From: Buxus sempervirens
Taxonomy: Eukaryota; Streptophyta; Magnoliopsida; Buxales; Buxaceae
NCBI GenBank assembly: GCA_947561395.2
Contig: OX387193.1
Location: forward strand, 35,228,255-35,292,254
Direction: 5' to 3'
DNA length: 64,000 bases
Below are positions 38,601 to 47,749 of this stretch, piece after piece. Below the pieces are notes generated by a model. That model saw only the letters and a list, made by a program, of their open reading frames with translations, had not been told where the DNA came from and ran no database searches. The position numbers and the translations under genes were made by a program. Position 1 is the first letter of the stretch. Every line of letters starts with the position of its first letter.

Positions 38601-41600
38601 AAAGCCATAATATGCTAAATAAACAAATAAATAGAGTAAGAAAGGTTATTGTGCATACCAATTTAAAATTTAATATTAAAGTAATAATTATGATATATTA
38701 TTATTAATAATTTCAAGAAATATGTTATTAATAATAAATGTATATATACATGTTTGTAAATAATAAAAAAATATTTTTTACAATTATGTATGTAGATTAA
38801 ATATAATTATCTAATATTATATTATATATGTGTGTACATAAGAATAAAATTTTTATAACTTTTTACCATTCAAATATTTTTTTTGTATGTAAAATATAAT
38901 TTTACATACATATTTATAAGTTTTTAATTATTTTATATATATTTATAATTAATTTTATCACATTTATCTGTATTCATATTCTATTATTATATTTATATAA
39001 TAATTATAACAGAAAACTCTTGTTTTCTTTTATATATATATATATAAACAACATTTTATAATCTTTCTTTAATTCAACTCGACTTCAAGCCAAAGACGAA
39101 GCGGCGACTAAGATTCAAGGAGAAACAGGAGGCGGGGACGGCAAACCAGGTATGCCACCCACCCCTCTCTCTCCTTCTCTCACGCTCACTCTCTCCCTCT
39201 TCTGCTCTGTCTCGCTTTCTTTCTTTCGCTCTCTCTCGCTGTCGTTCTCATTCTCTCTCTCTGTCTCTCGTTCCCTTTCTCTCGCTCTCGCTCTCTCTCT
39301 CTCTCTCTCGCTCTCTCTCTCTCATTCCCTGTCTCTCGCTCTCTCCCTCTCTGTCTCTCGCTCTTTCTCTCTCGTTCCCTTTCTGTCGCTCTCTCTCGCT
39401 CAGTCGCTCTATTTCTCTCGCGTTCTCTCGCTCTATTTCTCTCGCGTTCTCTCGTTCTCTTTCTCTCGCTCTCTTTCCCTCACTCTCTCCCACCCTCTCG
39501 CTCTGTCTTGCTCCCTCACCCTCTCTGTTTTTATGTTTTTTTTCATTTTTCTAGTCGATTATTGACTGTATCGACTCGATATAGTCGATACATGGTGGAT
39601 ACAGGTCGATTCGACCTATATCACGAAACAGGACTGTGTATCGTGCTGTTAGGCACGATACGATATTTGAAACCATGACTGTGACCCTGAGGAATGGTTT
39701 CCTCTACCTTTGAATCAACTGTTTGGAACAAGTCTATGAAGGCCTATTCTAAAGGATTTACATCATATCGAAAAAGGCAACAAATTCATAGCAAGATCAG
39801 GTATGAGAATTAGCTTCTGGAGACTGGAACGATGAATGGAGTGAGGAAGGCATCTTAAGGCACAAGTTCCCTGAAATATTCAGCATCAGAAGGTTCAAGA
39901 ATGCAAAAATCAGTAACATAGTGAACCAGACATACCAAAGAGTCCTATGGAATCTATGATTTTGACAAGATCCACATGACTGAGAAATGGAGGAGATAGG
40001 CAACCTTTTAAAGTTGTTTACTAGAAACTAGATTATATCAAGGGGAGGACAGATTCCATTGGAAGGCAAACAAAACTTCGCAGTTTGCTGTTACTGCAAA
40101 TTTCAAACATATCAGCTCAGTTGGAGAACAGTCTCAGACATCCGAAATTATTTAGAATAGTCAAATTCCATCAAAGGTGGAGTTTTTCATGTGGGCAGAA
40201 CCACTCGACAAGCTTCTAACTATGGACCATCTGAAAAACAAAGGATGGCTGATCCCCGATAGATGTCCACCACGTAAGGAGATAGATGAATCTATAAGTC
40301 ACACCCTTCTACAATGCAAAATGGTCAACAATATATAAAACTTAATCATTTTAAAGTGCACTGTGATGTGGGCACATCCAGCTATTGTTCAGCAAGCTTT
40401 ATCAGGTTCGGGTCAAAGAAAGAGCACTAGAAAGAGGAACTTAATTTGGAATACATGTCCATCAGAAATCATGTGGGTGGTATGGGAGAGAGAAATCGCA
40501 GAATTTTTAAAGGTGAAGAAAAGTCAATAGACAAACTGTGCCAAGCAGTCTTGCGCACCATTTTCAGCTGGGTCTTGGTTCATCCAACCTTTCTAAAAAG
40601 AGATTCAGGATTTTTTGAAATGTAACTCCTTGGATCTTTGACAGAGGGATACTAAGAGTATACTTCAATAGGTGGTTCTTATACTCTGTGTGTACACACT
40701 CTATGTACCAAGGTTGGAAACTTTGGATTTTGCCGAAATTTCGCCAGGTATGCCCAGTGAAATTTCAGGGGTATGCTGCCAACATGCCGAGAAATCTAGG
40801 GGAACAGTTTCCCCATACCGGGGAAATATGGGGAAATTTCACCGGAATGCCGCCACATTTCCCCAAAATTTCTCCAATCTGGGAAAATCTGGGGAAGAAA
40901 TTCCTGGATTTTGCCGGTATGCCGCCGGATTTCGCTGGCATGCCGCAAAGTAGGAAAAAAGCGAAAAGAGTCTTTATCCCCCTATTTCGTGCCACCAAAC
41001 CAAAAACAATTGAATTTCACCAGCATGCCAACAAAATTGTAAAACATGCTATGTACTACTATTCTATTCTTATAGTACACCTTTCCCAATCAAAAAAAAT
41101 GGAGAAACCAACTAGTATTTCATTGATTGTTATTTTAAACAAACCAATACATTAACAAGTTGTATTAAAGCTCAGACTTGTAATAAGCTATCCATAATAA
41201 ACAAGGCCAAGGACATAATAACATTCATATCTATAAAAAAATCAGTAAAAGGAGTAGTGACACTAACAGATTCAAAACAATGCTAAAAACACTTACAAAT
41301 TTTAAAATAGTACATAAATACATTACAAATAATGAAAAATACAGCGTAATTCAAAGCAAAAAGCATATTAATATATCAATTGCACTGAATCACATAAAAA
41401 TTAAAATTAAAAAAAAGCAATATTAAGCTATGAGTTGCAGGACCCTCCATTATGTTCCATATTAGATAGATACATCGCCTCAAGGAGCTGGGATGCTCAC
41501 TTTGCTTTCATAGGTCAGTATCTTCTTCCTAGGCCAATCTCGGATCATAGCCTGTTGTTGATGTCAAATGAGTTTAGGAATAGTGGCCCAGCCTCTTTCC

Positions 41601-44600
41601 ATTTCGAAAATATGTGGTTGGAGTACCCAGGGTTTATGGATTTAGTGAAAGAATAGTGGGGAAATGAGATGCAAGGTCTCAGAGGGTCAGTTGATTTCAT
41701 CTTTATGCAAGGACTGAGGGAGGTGAAGAAAAAATAAAGAAGTGAAACAAGGAATCTTTTGGGCATTTAGTAAGAAAGAAGAAAGAGGCATTAGAGGAGT
41801 TGAAGAACCTTGATAGTAAGGAAGGGAGTGTATTGTGGACTCCTGCCGATCGGGTGAGGCGGTTGGAAGTCAAAGAATTGGCGAAAGAGATCTTGAGATT
41901 CGAGGAAATATCTTGGAGGCAAAAATCAAGGGTGATTTCTTGGTTGAAGAAGGGGGATGGGAATACGACATTTTTTCATAAGATTGCAAATGGTAGAAAA
42001 TGCAAGAATGCCATATACTGGCTTGAGGTGGATGGAAAGAGTGGTAGAGGATAGGGAGGAGATTGGGGAGTGTTTGATGCATTTCTATTCTGAGCTATAT
42101 AAGTCGGAACAAGATGTTAGATATCGGTTGAAAGAAAGTGGGCAATCAAAGGTAGATGATATGGCGAAAGTTTGGCTCGAAAGAGAATTTGAGGAAGAGG
42201 AGATTAGAGAGGCAATTTGGGAGATGGATGGAGATAAAGCTCCAGGGCCGAATGGATTTACTATTTCATTCTACAAGATGAATTGGGAGACTATCAAGAA
42301 GGAGATTATGAAGGTATTTGCTAGATTCTTCTCAATTGGGATTGTGCATAAGATTATAAATGCGACTTTCCTAGTATTAATCACCAAAAAGCAGGGAGCA
42401 GTTGCCATTAAGGATTTTCGGCATATTAGCCCCACAACCAGCTTGTATAAAATCATTGCGAAAGTGTTATCCCATAGGCTTAAGGTGGTGCTTCCTCATA
42501 TCATAGGGTCCGCCCAAAGTACCTTTGTTGAGGGGCGCCAAATCTTGGATTGTGCATTGATTGCCAATGAATGTGTTGATAGTACAATCCAATTAGGTGA
42601 TCCAGGAGTTATATGTAAGTTGGATTTAGAAAAGGCATATGATAAGATAGAGTGGCAATTTTAGGATTCAGTTATGAAGTGGAAAAGATTTGGAGGAAGA
42701 TGGAAGAGATGGATCAAAGGTTGTTTGGACAAGGTACAATTCTCATTCCTTTTAAATGGGTCGGTTGTGGGATTGTTTGAGTCCTCTAGGGGACTACGGC
42801 AAGGGGATTTACTTTCTCCCTTCCTATTTTCACTAGTGGCAGAGGCTTTGCATTGGTTTCTAAAGAGTGCAGTCAATGATGGTCTAATCCAAGGTTTCAG
42901 GATAGGAAGAGATGCTCTTATAGTGTCCCATCTTCAGTTTGCTAATGACATCAAGGTATTTTGGAGGCGTCTAAGGACCAAATCTCATGCTTAAAGAGCA
43001 TATTGCACACTTTTAATATGGTATAAGGCTTGAAGGTCAATTGGGGAAAGAGTACTTTAGTGGGATTCAATGTAGGAGCGATGGGTATGCCAAGTTTCAG
43101 CAAAGTGTTGGGATGTCAGGTTGGTTCCTTACCCCTATCATATCTCAGATTGCCTCTTGGGGCATCTCCTAGGTCTGTAAGCTTTTGGGATCCTGTCATT
43201 GAGAGGGTGGAGAAAAGATTGGCTAGATGGAAGAGAAATTATTTATCATAGGGGTGTAGGATCACATTAATAAAGTCTGTTCTAGCTAACCTTCCCATGT
43301 ACTATATGTCCTTATTTAAGATGCCTAAAAGATTGGTTAACATTCTTGAGAAACCACAAAGAGATTTCATGTGGGAAGGGGGAGGGACTAGGAAGACTCA
43401 CTTGGTTGAGTGGAAAAAGGTGCGTAAGGATAAGGTTAGGGGTGGAGTGGATATTGGTAATCTAGCTTCTCGTAATTCATCCTTTTGGTCAAGTGGTTGT
43501 TGCATTTCAGTAGCGAACAGAAGAGTCTTTGACACCAAGTGACAGTCACTAAATACGAAAGAGGGGCTAATCAGTGCTCGACCTGCGGGTAACTGTCCTT
43601 GGAAGGCCATGCTTAGACTGGTGGACTCCTTCTATCCCCATTTGCGTTTGTGTGTCGGATCTTGCTCATCTATTCATTTATGGTGGGGGAACTCTATCCT
43701 ATGTGTTAAATACCCACTTCTATTTTCTGTTGTGTCCTTTACCAATACTCTAGTCTCTAAAATCCTGTCTTGGTTTGTTGCGGGGCTAGCCTGGAATCTC
43801 CCTTTTAGGAGGGATTTACGATCGCAAGAGCTTGAAGAGTTAGCTTCCCTTATTGCATTTCTACAGAACTGCTTTTTGGATCCATCATCTAGAGATAGAG
43901 TTGTGTGGTCTCCTCCCTCTAGGGTTTTCTCGTGTAAATCCTTCTTTAGCTTATAATGCCCAGATCATATTGCCCCCTTTGCAGCCTTTCCCATATCTAA
44001 GCTTTGGAAACCGAGGGTGCCCCCAAAGATAAAGGCTTTTCTCTGTACTGCACTTTTGTATAGGATTAATACGGCAAATCTCATTCAAAGGAGATGGAGG
44101 AGGTATGCCTTATCACCTAACATATGTTTTCTGTGCAGGGAGGAAGAGAAGAGTATTGATCACCTATTCATCCACTGTCATTTCACGTGGGGTATATGAT
44201 TGCATTTTATTAATATGAATGATGTTCCATGGGTAGCACCAGTATCTTTTGATGGCTGGTTTGAGCAGTGGTGGATACCAAGTCTAGGGAGAAGGGCCGT
44301 ATCTTATATGGGATGCTTTTTCATGCTGTAGTATGGCATGTTTGGATGGAGAGGAATTGTTGGATTTTTCATGACGAATCCTTGACTAAGGATCAGGTGA
44401 TTGATAAAGTGTTGGTCGATGTAACTTTTTGGGCATCTCTTACACCAGAGTTCCAAGGGTGGAGCTGTTCACTGGTGGTGAGAGAGTGGATGTTGTGTTG
44501 TGTCTCCTCAGTGGGGACAGTGGGGAGGGGAGATGCCACATGGAGGCGCCTGCATCTAGTGTTGTGAAGACGAATGTTGATGGAAGCTCTTTTGGCAACC

Positions 44601-47600
44601 CTGGTCCTTCAGGTATTGGAGGATTGGTGAGGGATTGTAGGGGACAGATATCGATCATTTTTAGCGGCTCTGTGGGTAGTAAAGATTCCACTTGGGCGGA
44701 GATCATGGCCCTTTTGTTTTGGCTTTCGGAGGCTCAAAAGATGGGGATCAAGGACTTCGTCATTGAAGGTGATTCCATTATGGTCATAAGATGGATGCGT
44801 GGAGATATTTTTGGGTCGTAGAGGCTAGCACATTTTATTAGCAGAGCTAGAGCCTTGACACAAGAGCTGAACGTCTCGTTCAATCATGTGCATAAAGAGG
44901 CTAATGGGATTGCTGATAGGCTTGCTAAAATAGGGGCATCGAGAGATGACATATACATGGGGCTAGTATTGGGGGAACTTGTAGAAGTATGCATAGAGTA
45001 GGGTTTTATTTGCATGGGGAGTTTTTTGGCTCTTAATTTCTTGTACATGTGTCTGTCCATATTTATAGTGTTATAGGGTATTTTGAGTGGCATCCCTGAT
45101 AGTGCTTTTGGGAGTAAGGGATTGGAAAGGGGGAATCATACATACTTGTACTTACTATGTAACTATTTTTCTTAATCTACATCATTAATTATCAAAAAAA
45201 TATTAAGCTATGAGTTAATTGGAAAGTGGACCATATCAAAAAAATTAAAAATATTAAAAAAAAAAAAAAGTATGCTACTTGAAATATCGAAAATTAAAAG
45301 AAAAAAATGAAGAAGAAAACCAAAAAAAATGACGAAAAGGTCAATAGGTAAGGTTGGATAGCAAGTAAAGAAAAGGGATGAGGAAAGTGACTGCATCAGA
45401 GAGAAAAAGCAAGAAAGAGGTGCAGGAAGTTGACTTTCCTCTTCTTGTAAATAATGGGAGCATCCCTAATAGATGGGCTTTTGTACTAACAAGTCAATAG
45501 GAAAAGAATAGACCATTATGTTTTAACTTAATATGCATTAAAATTTACTTTTCTATTTTGGTTAAGTAATAGCTAGATGAAGATACTATAATGTATATAT
45601 TGTGCTTGAATTATCGAAAGATCTGTGCCCATCTAATTTCCGGTCCAAGATCTAAGGTATCAGTTTCAAATTAAGAACCCAAAAACAACCCAAACAAAAA
45701 AAAAAAAAGAAAACTACTTATATGTATTGGTATATATTACATATTGGGTATTGACCAAAACAGTCAAACATAGCGGCAATTTGAGAATTATGAGCCAATA
45801 ATTTTACCAATAGATTATATGGACTAGCTGAAAAGTGTTACGAATTAACCAAGTTATATCAGTTTTTTCCAATACTTTAAACATTTTTTACTTACAAATT
45901 CAAGGATGAGTTTTCTTGAATTATAGAATATTATGCAACGCCAAATTGTGAGCTTCATCAATCCACTATGTCTATTAGATAGCCATAGGCTCAATCAAGG
46001 TTCAGAAGTTCTGACCACACAGTTTGGGTATGACATGTAGCCCACAAAACCACAGCACTTTTCAAATCGATACGCAATTCATAAATATGGCTGTAAACAG
46101 ATTCTTTAGGAATTCTTATATTGTTTTCTTATTTAATTAGGATTCATTTCAAAGTACGAAGTAGTTTCCTCCTAAAATAACGAAGGTGCAAGACACACAA
46201 AGCCTTATGACTTCTTTTGGTTAATTTCAAGTCTTTTAATTGCATAGAAGCTGATTTCTAACCCCAATGAGTTTATTTAGGAGGCTTTCACTAGCCTAAG
46301 TTGTTTACTAAGACTGTAGACAAGACCCATCATGCTAATAAAAGTTTCCTCTGTTTGTTCTCATTATTGAATATTGAATAAAACTTGAGATTAGTTTTCC
46401 ACTGTCTTCATAAGGGAATAATTTAAAAAATAAAATAAAGGAAGTTGAATCCTTGTCTTGAATCACAAAAGACTAAAAATCATAAGATTCAAATTGGATC
46501 ATAATATTTGAAATGCAAGTCACATAATGAATCATATGAATCAATTGATTTGATTACTACTTGCGACCATGCATCAGGTTCAGGCTGTGTACTTATTGTG
46601 ATTTTTTTATATTTTAACCTTTCGAACGACTTAAAATACAACATAAATATGTAATAAAAGAATATACCTTATACCATTCTTAAAAATAGGATGCGTTCTT
46701 TTAGGACTTGAAAATCTTTATTCAACATGCAAGGGATACATTCTACCTAATATGTGGTGGCTATGTTTTTGACCATACAGCAAAGTATGATTTTAAGAAA
46801 TCGATTGTGAATATCCGTGACAAAAACAAATTTATTTTAGATTTTTTGGTACACGTTTATGTGAAACCATTTGAATCATACAAATCAATGATTGATACCT
46901 AATATTGAATAGAATCCTATACCTTATGATTTCATGATCTCATTCGATTTTCACATCACCTTTTCTCCATTTCCACCTAATAGTAATATAAACGCAGTCT
47001 TCAGAATTTAAGTTCCAGTTTGTTGTTCTTATGAACATTCCTATACATTGCACTTTTTGATTTCACAAATAATCTCCCATTAATTTCTAAGGCATTAATA
47101 ACCACTAGACCTCAATATTATAATGACCAGTATTCAGAAAACACCTCTTACCCACAGAACAAGCTTTCAAGTAACACAATTAACAAAAAGGATGGAAAAA
47201 GAAATAGAAGTTACATAAGAATCTAAACCTACCCACTAAAACCCAAACCACTAGCACCAATTAAGAACATTCCAGTTGAAAACCACATGCAATTGCAGTG
47301 CCATTGACATGAATGGTTAATTAACATGTTAATACAACAGTAAAGCTACCAACTATATGCAAAATTAAAAGCGACATGTGAAACTAATTTTAACTTTTTA
47401 TACAAATTCATTCTACGAGATCAAATTCAGAACTTATGCATCAAAGAATAAAACAAAACAAAATCCAAACTACAACAGAAAAACGATAAATTCCAGTATA
47501 ATCCTAACAAAAAGCGATCCAATAGAACCCGCAAGTCTACAAAACCCAAAACCCTGTAAATCACATGCATGACTTTATATGGGTTGAGAAAATAGACCAG

Positions 47601-47749
47601 TCAACAAAACAAAGGAACCCCCATCTGAAATTTCGATATTTAGAGGCAGAAACTACCTCATCGAGGAAAAATAGGGACACATACGACATTAATACCTCAT
47701 TCGATGTGAAGCGGAAGGCAGGACCTCCACTATGTGGGGGTCTCCCCAT
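12919..47749 (-). CDS. SHH2: SAWADEE homeodomain protein, SHH2-like (9 exons, 365 aa)
   Basis: Exons in gene order are 47749-47696, 27700-27615, 27515-27470, 27375-27234, 20060-19994, 19887-19836, 19397-19254, 19164-19045 and 13305-12919. All borders are GT-AG, all phases agree, and the sum is 1098 nt (365 codons plus TGA), close to known SHH2 proteins. The start MGRPP..GGPAFRF is the family's N-terminus. The homeodomain spans about residues 12-75 with [12 protein letters not shown] at 61-72. The SAWADEE fold spans about 122-255 with the zinc set C179, H218, C223, C225 ([10 protein letters not shown]). The Ser/Gly-rich tail is disordered. SHH1 (DTF1) of Arabidopsis reads H3K9 methylation with unmodified K4 and brings RNA polymerase IV to siRNA loci in RNA-directed DNA methylation; SHH2 is its paralogue with a less settled role. 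It should be nuclear. The gene is 34.8 kb because of transposon-filled introns. An extra small exon in intron 4 cannot be excluded, but none is needed. Confidence 0.93.
13830..14267 (-). pseudogene. L1-type LINE reverse transcriptase fragment
   Basis: Minus-strand frame with the post-catalytic part of plant L1 RTs: [43 protein letters not shown] and [13 protein letters not shown]. The frame continues upstream (to 14393) in sequence that is not LINE-like, so the homologous part starts near 14267. It lies in the same direction as the host gene. Confidence 0.85.
14333..15168. mobile_element. Degenerate hAT-like element with GAGCTC-rich ends
   Basis: The left end GGGCTGTAAATGAGCCG mirrors the right end read backwards, GGGCAGTCAATGACCCG. 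Both subterminal regions are filled with GAGCTCAAGCTC-like words (14340-14525 and 15040-15160). Flanks both contain GAGAGAG, compatible with an 8-bp target duplication, but they sit in purine repeats, so this is not decisive. No coding remains. Confidence 0.5.
19045..19164 (-). CDS. SHH2: SHH2-like exon 8 (zinc-binding HxnCxC)
   Basis: Forty codons in phase 0, [20 protein letters not shown] then [20 protein letters not shown]. It supplies His218, Cys223 and Cys225 of the SAWADEE zinc site. Donor GAG/GTACAT. Confidence 0.96.
19254..19397 (-). CDS. SHH2: SHH2-like exon 7
   Basis: Forty-eight codons in phase 0, starting [19 protein letters not shown] and including [15 protein letters not shown]. 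Cys179 is the likely first zinc ligand. Donor CAG/GTAGTT. Confidence 0.95.
19836..19887 (-). CDS. SHH2: SHH2-like exon 6
   Basis: 52 nt, [17 protein letters not shown] after completing Trp. Acceptor TTACAG, donor CCG/GTAATT. Confidence 0.93.
19994..20060 (-). CDS. SHH2: SHH2-like exon 5 (SAWADEE start)
   Basis: 67 nt, reading (G)[20 protein letters not shown] and on to the Trp codon split by the next intron (GCATG/GTGAGT). [13 protein letters not shown] is the beginning of the SAWADEE tudor-like fold. Confidence 0.94.
21495..21533. repeat. TG-rich microsatellite
   Basis: An interrupted (TG)n tract near 21496-21533, starting TATGTGTGTGTGTGTGTG and passing into GCGTG units. Confidence 0.9.
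22010..22432. mobile_element. MITE with imperfect terminal inverted repeats (MULE-like)
   Basis: The left end contains TTTCTGACAACTGTAAAAAA followed by CTCCCCT. The right end read backwards contains CTCTGACAACTGAAAACTCCC; together about 60 bp are imperfectly inverted. The words ACTCCC and AAGGGAG are typical of MULE-type MITEs. Flanks TATAAATAT and TATAAACAT could be a 9-bp target duplication with one change. Confidence 0.5.
23499..23616. repeat. 59-bp tandem duplication
   Basis: The unit beginning GGGGCAATGGATGACCAAGG occurs at 23499-23557 and 23558-23616 with a single difference. Confidence 0.93.
23631..23680. repeat. (AG)25 microsatellite
   Basis: Fifty uninterrupted bases of AG. A (TA)n tract at about 23820-23845 and a CT-rich stretch at 23965-24120 lie nearby. 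Confidence 0.97.
24420..25270 (-). pseudogene. Ty1/copia reverse transcriptase-RNase H remnant
   Basis: Minus-strand pieces in copia order: [16 protein letters not shown] near 25260, then [11 protein letters not shown] and [24 protein letters not shown] (the copia YVDD catalytic box) lies near 25030, [11 protein letters not shown] near 24720, and the RNase H text [19 protein letters not shown] then SADAEK near 24450-24550. Several shifts and stops are present. It lies in the direction of the host gene. No LTRs were recognised. Confidence 0.85.
27234..27375 (-). CDS. SHH2: SHH2-like exon 4 (recognition helix)
   Basis: Carries [15 protein letters not shown], the homeodomain recognition helix with its WFQNRR core, then [15 protein letters not shown], a segment typical of SHH proteins. 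Donor CAG/GTAATT; one base is left over. Confidence 0.95.
27470..27515 (-). CDS. SHH2: SHH2-like exon 3
   Basis: A 46-nt exon reading (S)[15 protein letters not shown]. The acceptor is CTGTAG and the donor CAG/GTTGGA. It ends in phase 0. Confidence 0.93.
27615..27700 (-). CDS. SHH2: SHH2-like exon 2 (homeodomain helices 1-2)
   Basis: Encodes [20 protein letters not shown] and on to AEKF, with acceptor TTAAG and donor CAG/GTTTCT. It leaves two bases (AG) that complete Ser with the next exon. Confidence 0.93.
29909..30314. mobile_element. hAT-type non-autonomous element, 406 bp
   Basis: The left end AGTTATGGTAACAGGAAGGG passes into GGGTGGGTT. The right end read backwards is CTAGGAATGGCAATGGGGTG, a form common in plant hAT MITEs. 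Flanks CCTTCCAT (29901-29908) and TCTTCCAT (30315-30322) form an 8-bp target duplication with one change. The centre is AT-rich. Confidence 0.7.
31538..31831 (+). mobile_element. Short 3' end of a LINE, strongly 5'-truncated
   Basis: About 294 bp ending in an A-rich tail (ACTGATAAAAAAAAAGAAAA), flanked by GTCTCAAAGT at 31528-31537 and again at 31832-31841, a 10-bp target duplication. The body has no coding. The first 24 bp after the left duplication equal a stretch 1.9 kb away (see findings). Confidence 0.72.
31895..35028 (+). mobile_element. L1-type LINE without RNase H, 5'-truncated, decayed
   Basis: ORF2 is readable in pieces. An endonuclease-RT linker ([22 protein letters not shown]) covers 31904-32293. 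The RT covers 32488-33850 with [32 protein letters not shown] and the catalytic box as QFANDT. The zinc-knuckle RVT region covers 34211-34684 ([17 protein letters not shown]). Breaks include a shift at the T run near 32285, TGA at 32686-32688 and TAG at 33196-33198, 33844-33846 and 34135-34137. The 3' end is CTGATTAAAAAAAA at 35014-35028. No convincing target duplication was found. It runs antisense to SHH2. Confidence 0.88.
35334..37089. repeat. Tandem duplication of a 0.87-kb unit
   Basis: 35334-36192 and 36224-37089 are collinear copies, roughly 85-90% alike by eye, both starting ACCCAGAAGACCCAAAACAT and ending CAGTTTTTAGTCCTTTTGT and a little beyond. The second copy has a 19-bp internal repeat (CTGCGCCTCAAGGACCA, doubled) near 36588-36625. 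The junction carries the hairpin CCACTTTAAG-ATTCT-CCTTAAAGTGG. The frames 35652-35834 and 36472-36729 are the same short frame in each copy and are not recognised. Confidence 0.9.
37090..37829. other. Intronic sequence, nothing recognised
   Basis: The plus-strand frame 37167-37385 and surrounding text match no family I know. Because it lies next to a copia-LTR-like segment, it may be degraded retroelement body, but no domain is readable. Confidence 0.3.
37830..38060 (+). mobile_element. Ty1/copia LTR-like segment
   Basis: Contains CCGTGGACGTAGCC followed by GGTGAACCACATAAA and a T-rich CTGTTCG tail. This resembles the conserved U5 wording of many plant copia LTRs (GTGGACGTAGG, GAACCACGTAAA). 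The LTR borders and any partner were not found. Confidence 0.5.
38328..39677. mobile_element. hAT-like 1350-bp element nested in the LINE
   Basis: The left end CATGGTTCAAAGTATTGTAT and the right end read backwards CATGGTTTCAAATATCGTAT form terminal inverted repeats. Flanks GCTGTGAC (38320-38327) and ACTGTGAC (39678-39685) form an 8-bp target duplication with one change, and removing the element restores the LINE frame. The interior is AT-rich (38640-39060) followed by a CT-rich microsatellite (39155-39525). No transposase is present. Confidence 0.8.
39155..39525. repeat. CT/CTCG-rich simple repeat
   Basis: About 370 bp of CTCTCT with CTCG and TTTC variants, inside the hAT-like element. It produces long spurious frames of Ser/Leu on one strand and Arg/Glu on the other. 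Confidence 0.95.
40705..41035. repeat. Degenerate short-word repeat (ATGCCGCC/AATTTC)
   Basis: A GC-richer island in AT-rich intron. Words such as GGTATGCC, AATGCCGCC, CATGCCGAG and GAAATTTC(A/G)CC recur at least five times, mixed with GGGGAA runs. It starts CCAAGGTTGGAAACTTTGG, itself nearly palindromic. It may be a terminal part of an unrecognised DNA transposon. The frames across it are artefacts of the repetition. Confidence 0.55.
41437..45198 (+). mobile_element. L1-type LINE with RNase H, 5'-truncated, with target duplication
   Basis: Flanked by AATATTAAGCTATGAGTT at 41419-41436 and 45199-45216, a perfect 18-bp target duplication, so the borders are firm. It starts inside the endonuclease ([10 protein letters not shown] near 41530). 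The RT is at 41957-43251 ([33 protein letters not shown], catalytic box QFAND). The RVT knuckle is at 44017-44199. RNase H is at 44555-44960 ([16 protein letters not shown], then AEIMAL and IEGDS). Breaks include TAG at 42662-42664, stops near 42992 and 43251, and shifts near 42050. It ends in TTATCAAAAAAA. It runs antisense to SHH2. Confidence 0.92.
45217..47695. other. Proximal part of SHH2-like intron 1
   Basis: AT-rich intronic sequence just after exon 1 with A-rich runs (45240-45345, 45690-45712). I recognise no gene, and no element other than the flank of the LINE described above. Confidence 0.5.
47696..47749 (-). CDS. SHH2: SHH2-like exon 1 (start codon)
   Basis: Eighteen codons from ATG (47749-47747), [18 protein letters not shown], ending GAG before donor GTATTA. 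The match to the conserved SHH2 N-terminus and the phase-0 join to exon 2 (VAEMEACL) place this exon 20 kb upstream of the rest. Confidence 0.9.

Larger units (their letters stand above)
38190..40640 (+). mobile_element. LINE 3'-half remnant, split by a hAT-like insertion
   Basis: Text of the post-RT part of an L1-type ORF2 is readable. [14 protein letters not shown] (38283-38327) joins directly to [18 protein letters not shown] (39686 on) once the inserted 1350 bp are left out. Later come a zinc-knuckle RVT region (WSFSCGQ/EFFMWAE near 40190, then C and H positions to 40330) and an IMWVVW..RNRRIF-like segment near 40470-40510. Many stops are present. It runs antisense to SHH2. Confidence 0.8.
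27701..47695 (-). other. SHH2: SHH2-like intron 1 (20.0 kb)
   Basis: Starts with donor GTATTA at 47695 and ends with TTAAG at 27701. It contains three long LINE remnants and one short LINE end, two hAT-like elements, a tandem duplication of 0.87 kb, and a possible copia LTR piece. In 27771-29900 and 45217-47690 I see only AT-rich sequence with no recognised gene. The three long LINEs run antisense to the host gene. Confidence 0.85.

Noticed and set aside
39152-39565. Long Ser/Leu-rich frame (137 codons) and its Arg/Glu-rich opposite (81 codons)
   Set aside because: Both are translations of a CT-rich microsatellite inside a hAT-like element.
40672-41155. Overlapping frames of 93, 155 and 77 codons
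   Set aside because: They stem from the ATGCCGCC/AATTTC short-word repeat, which keeps several frames open at once.
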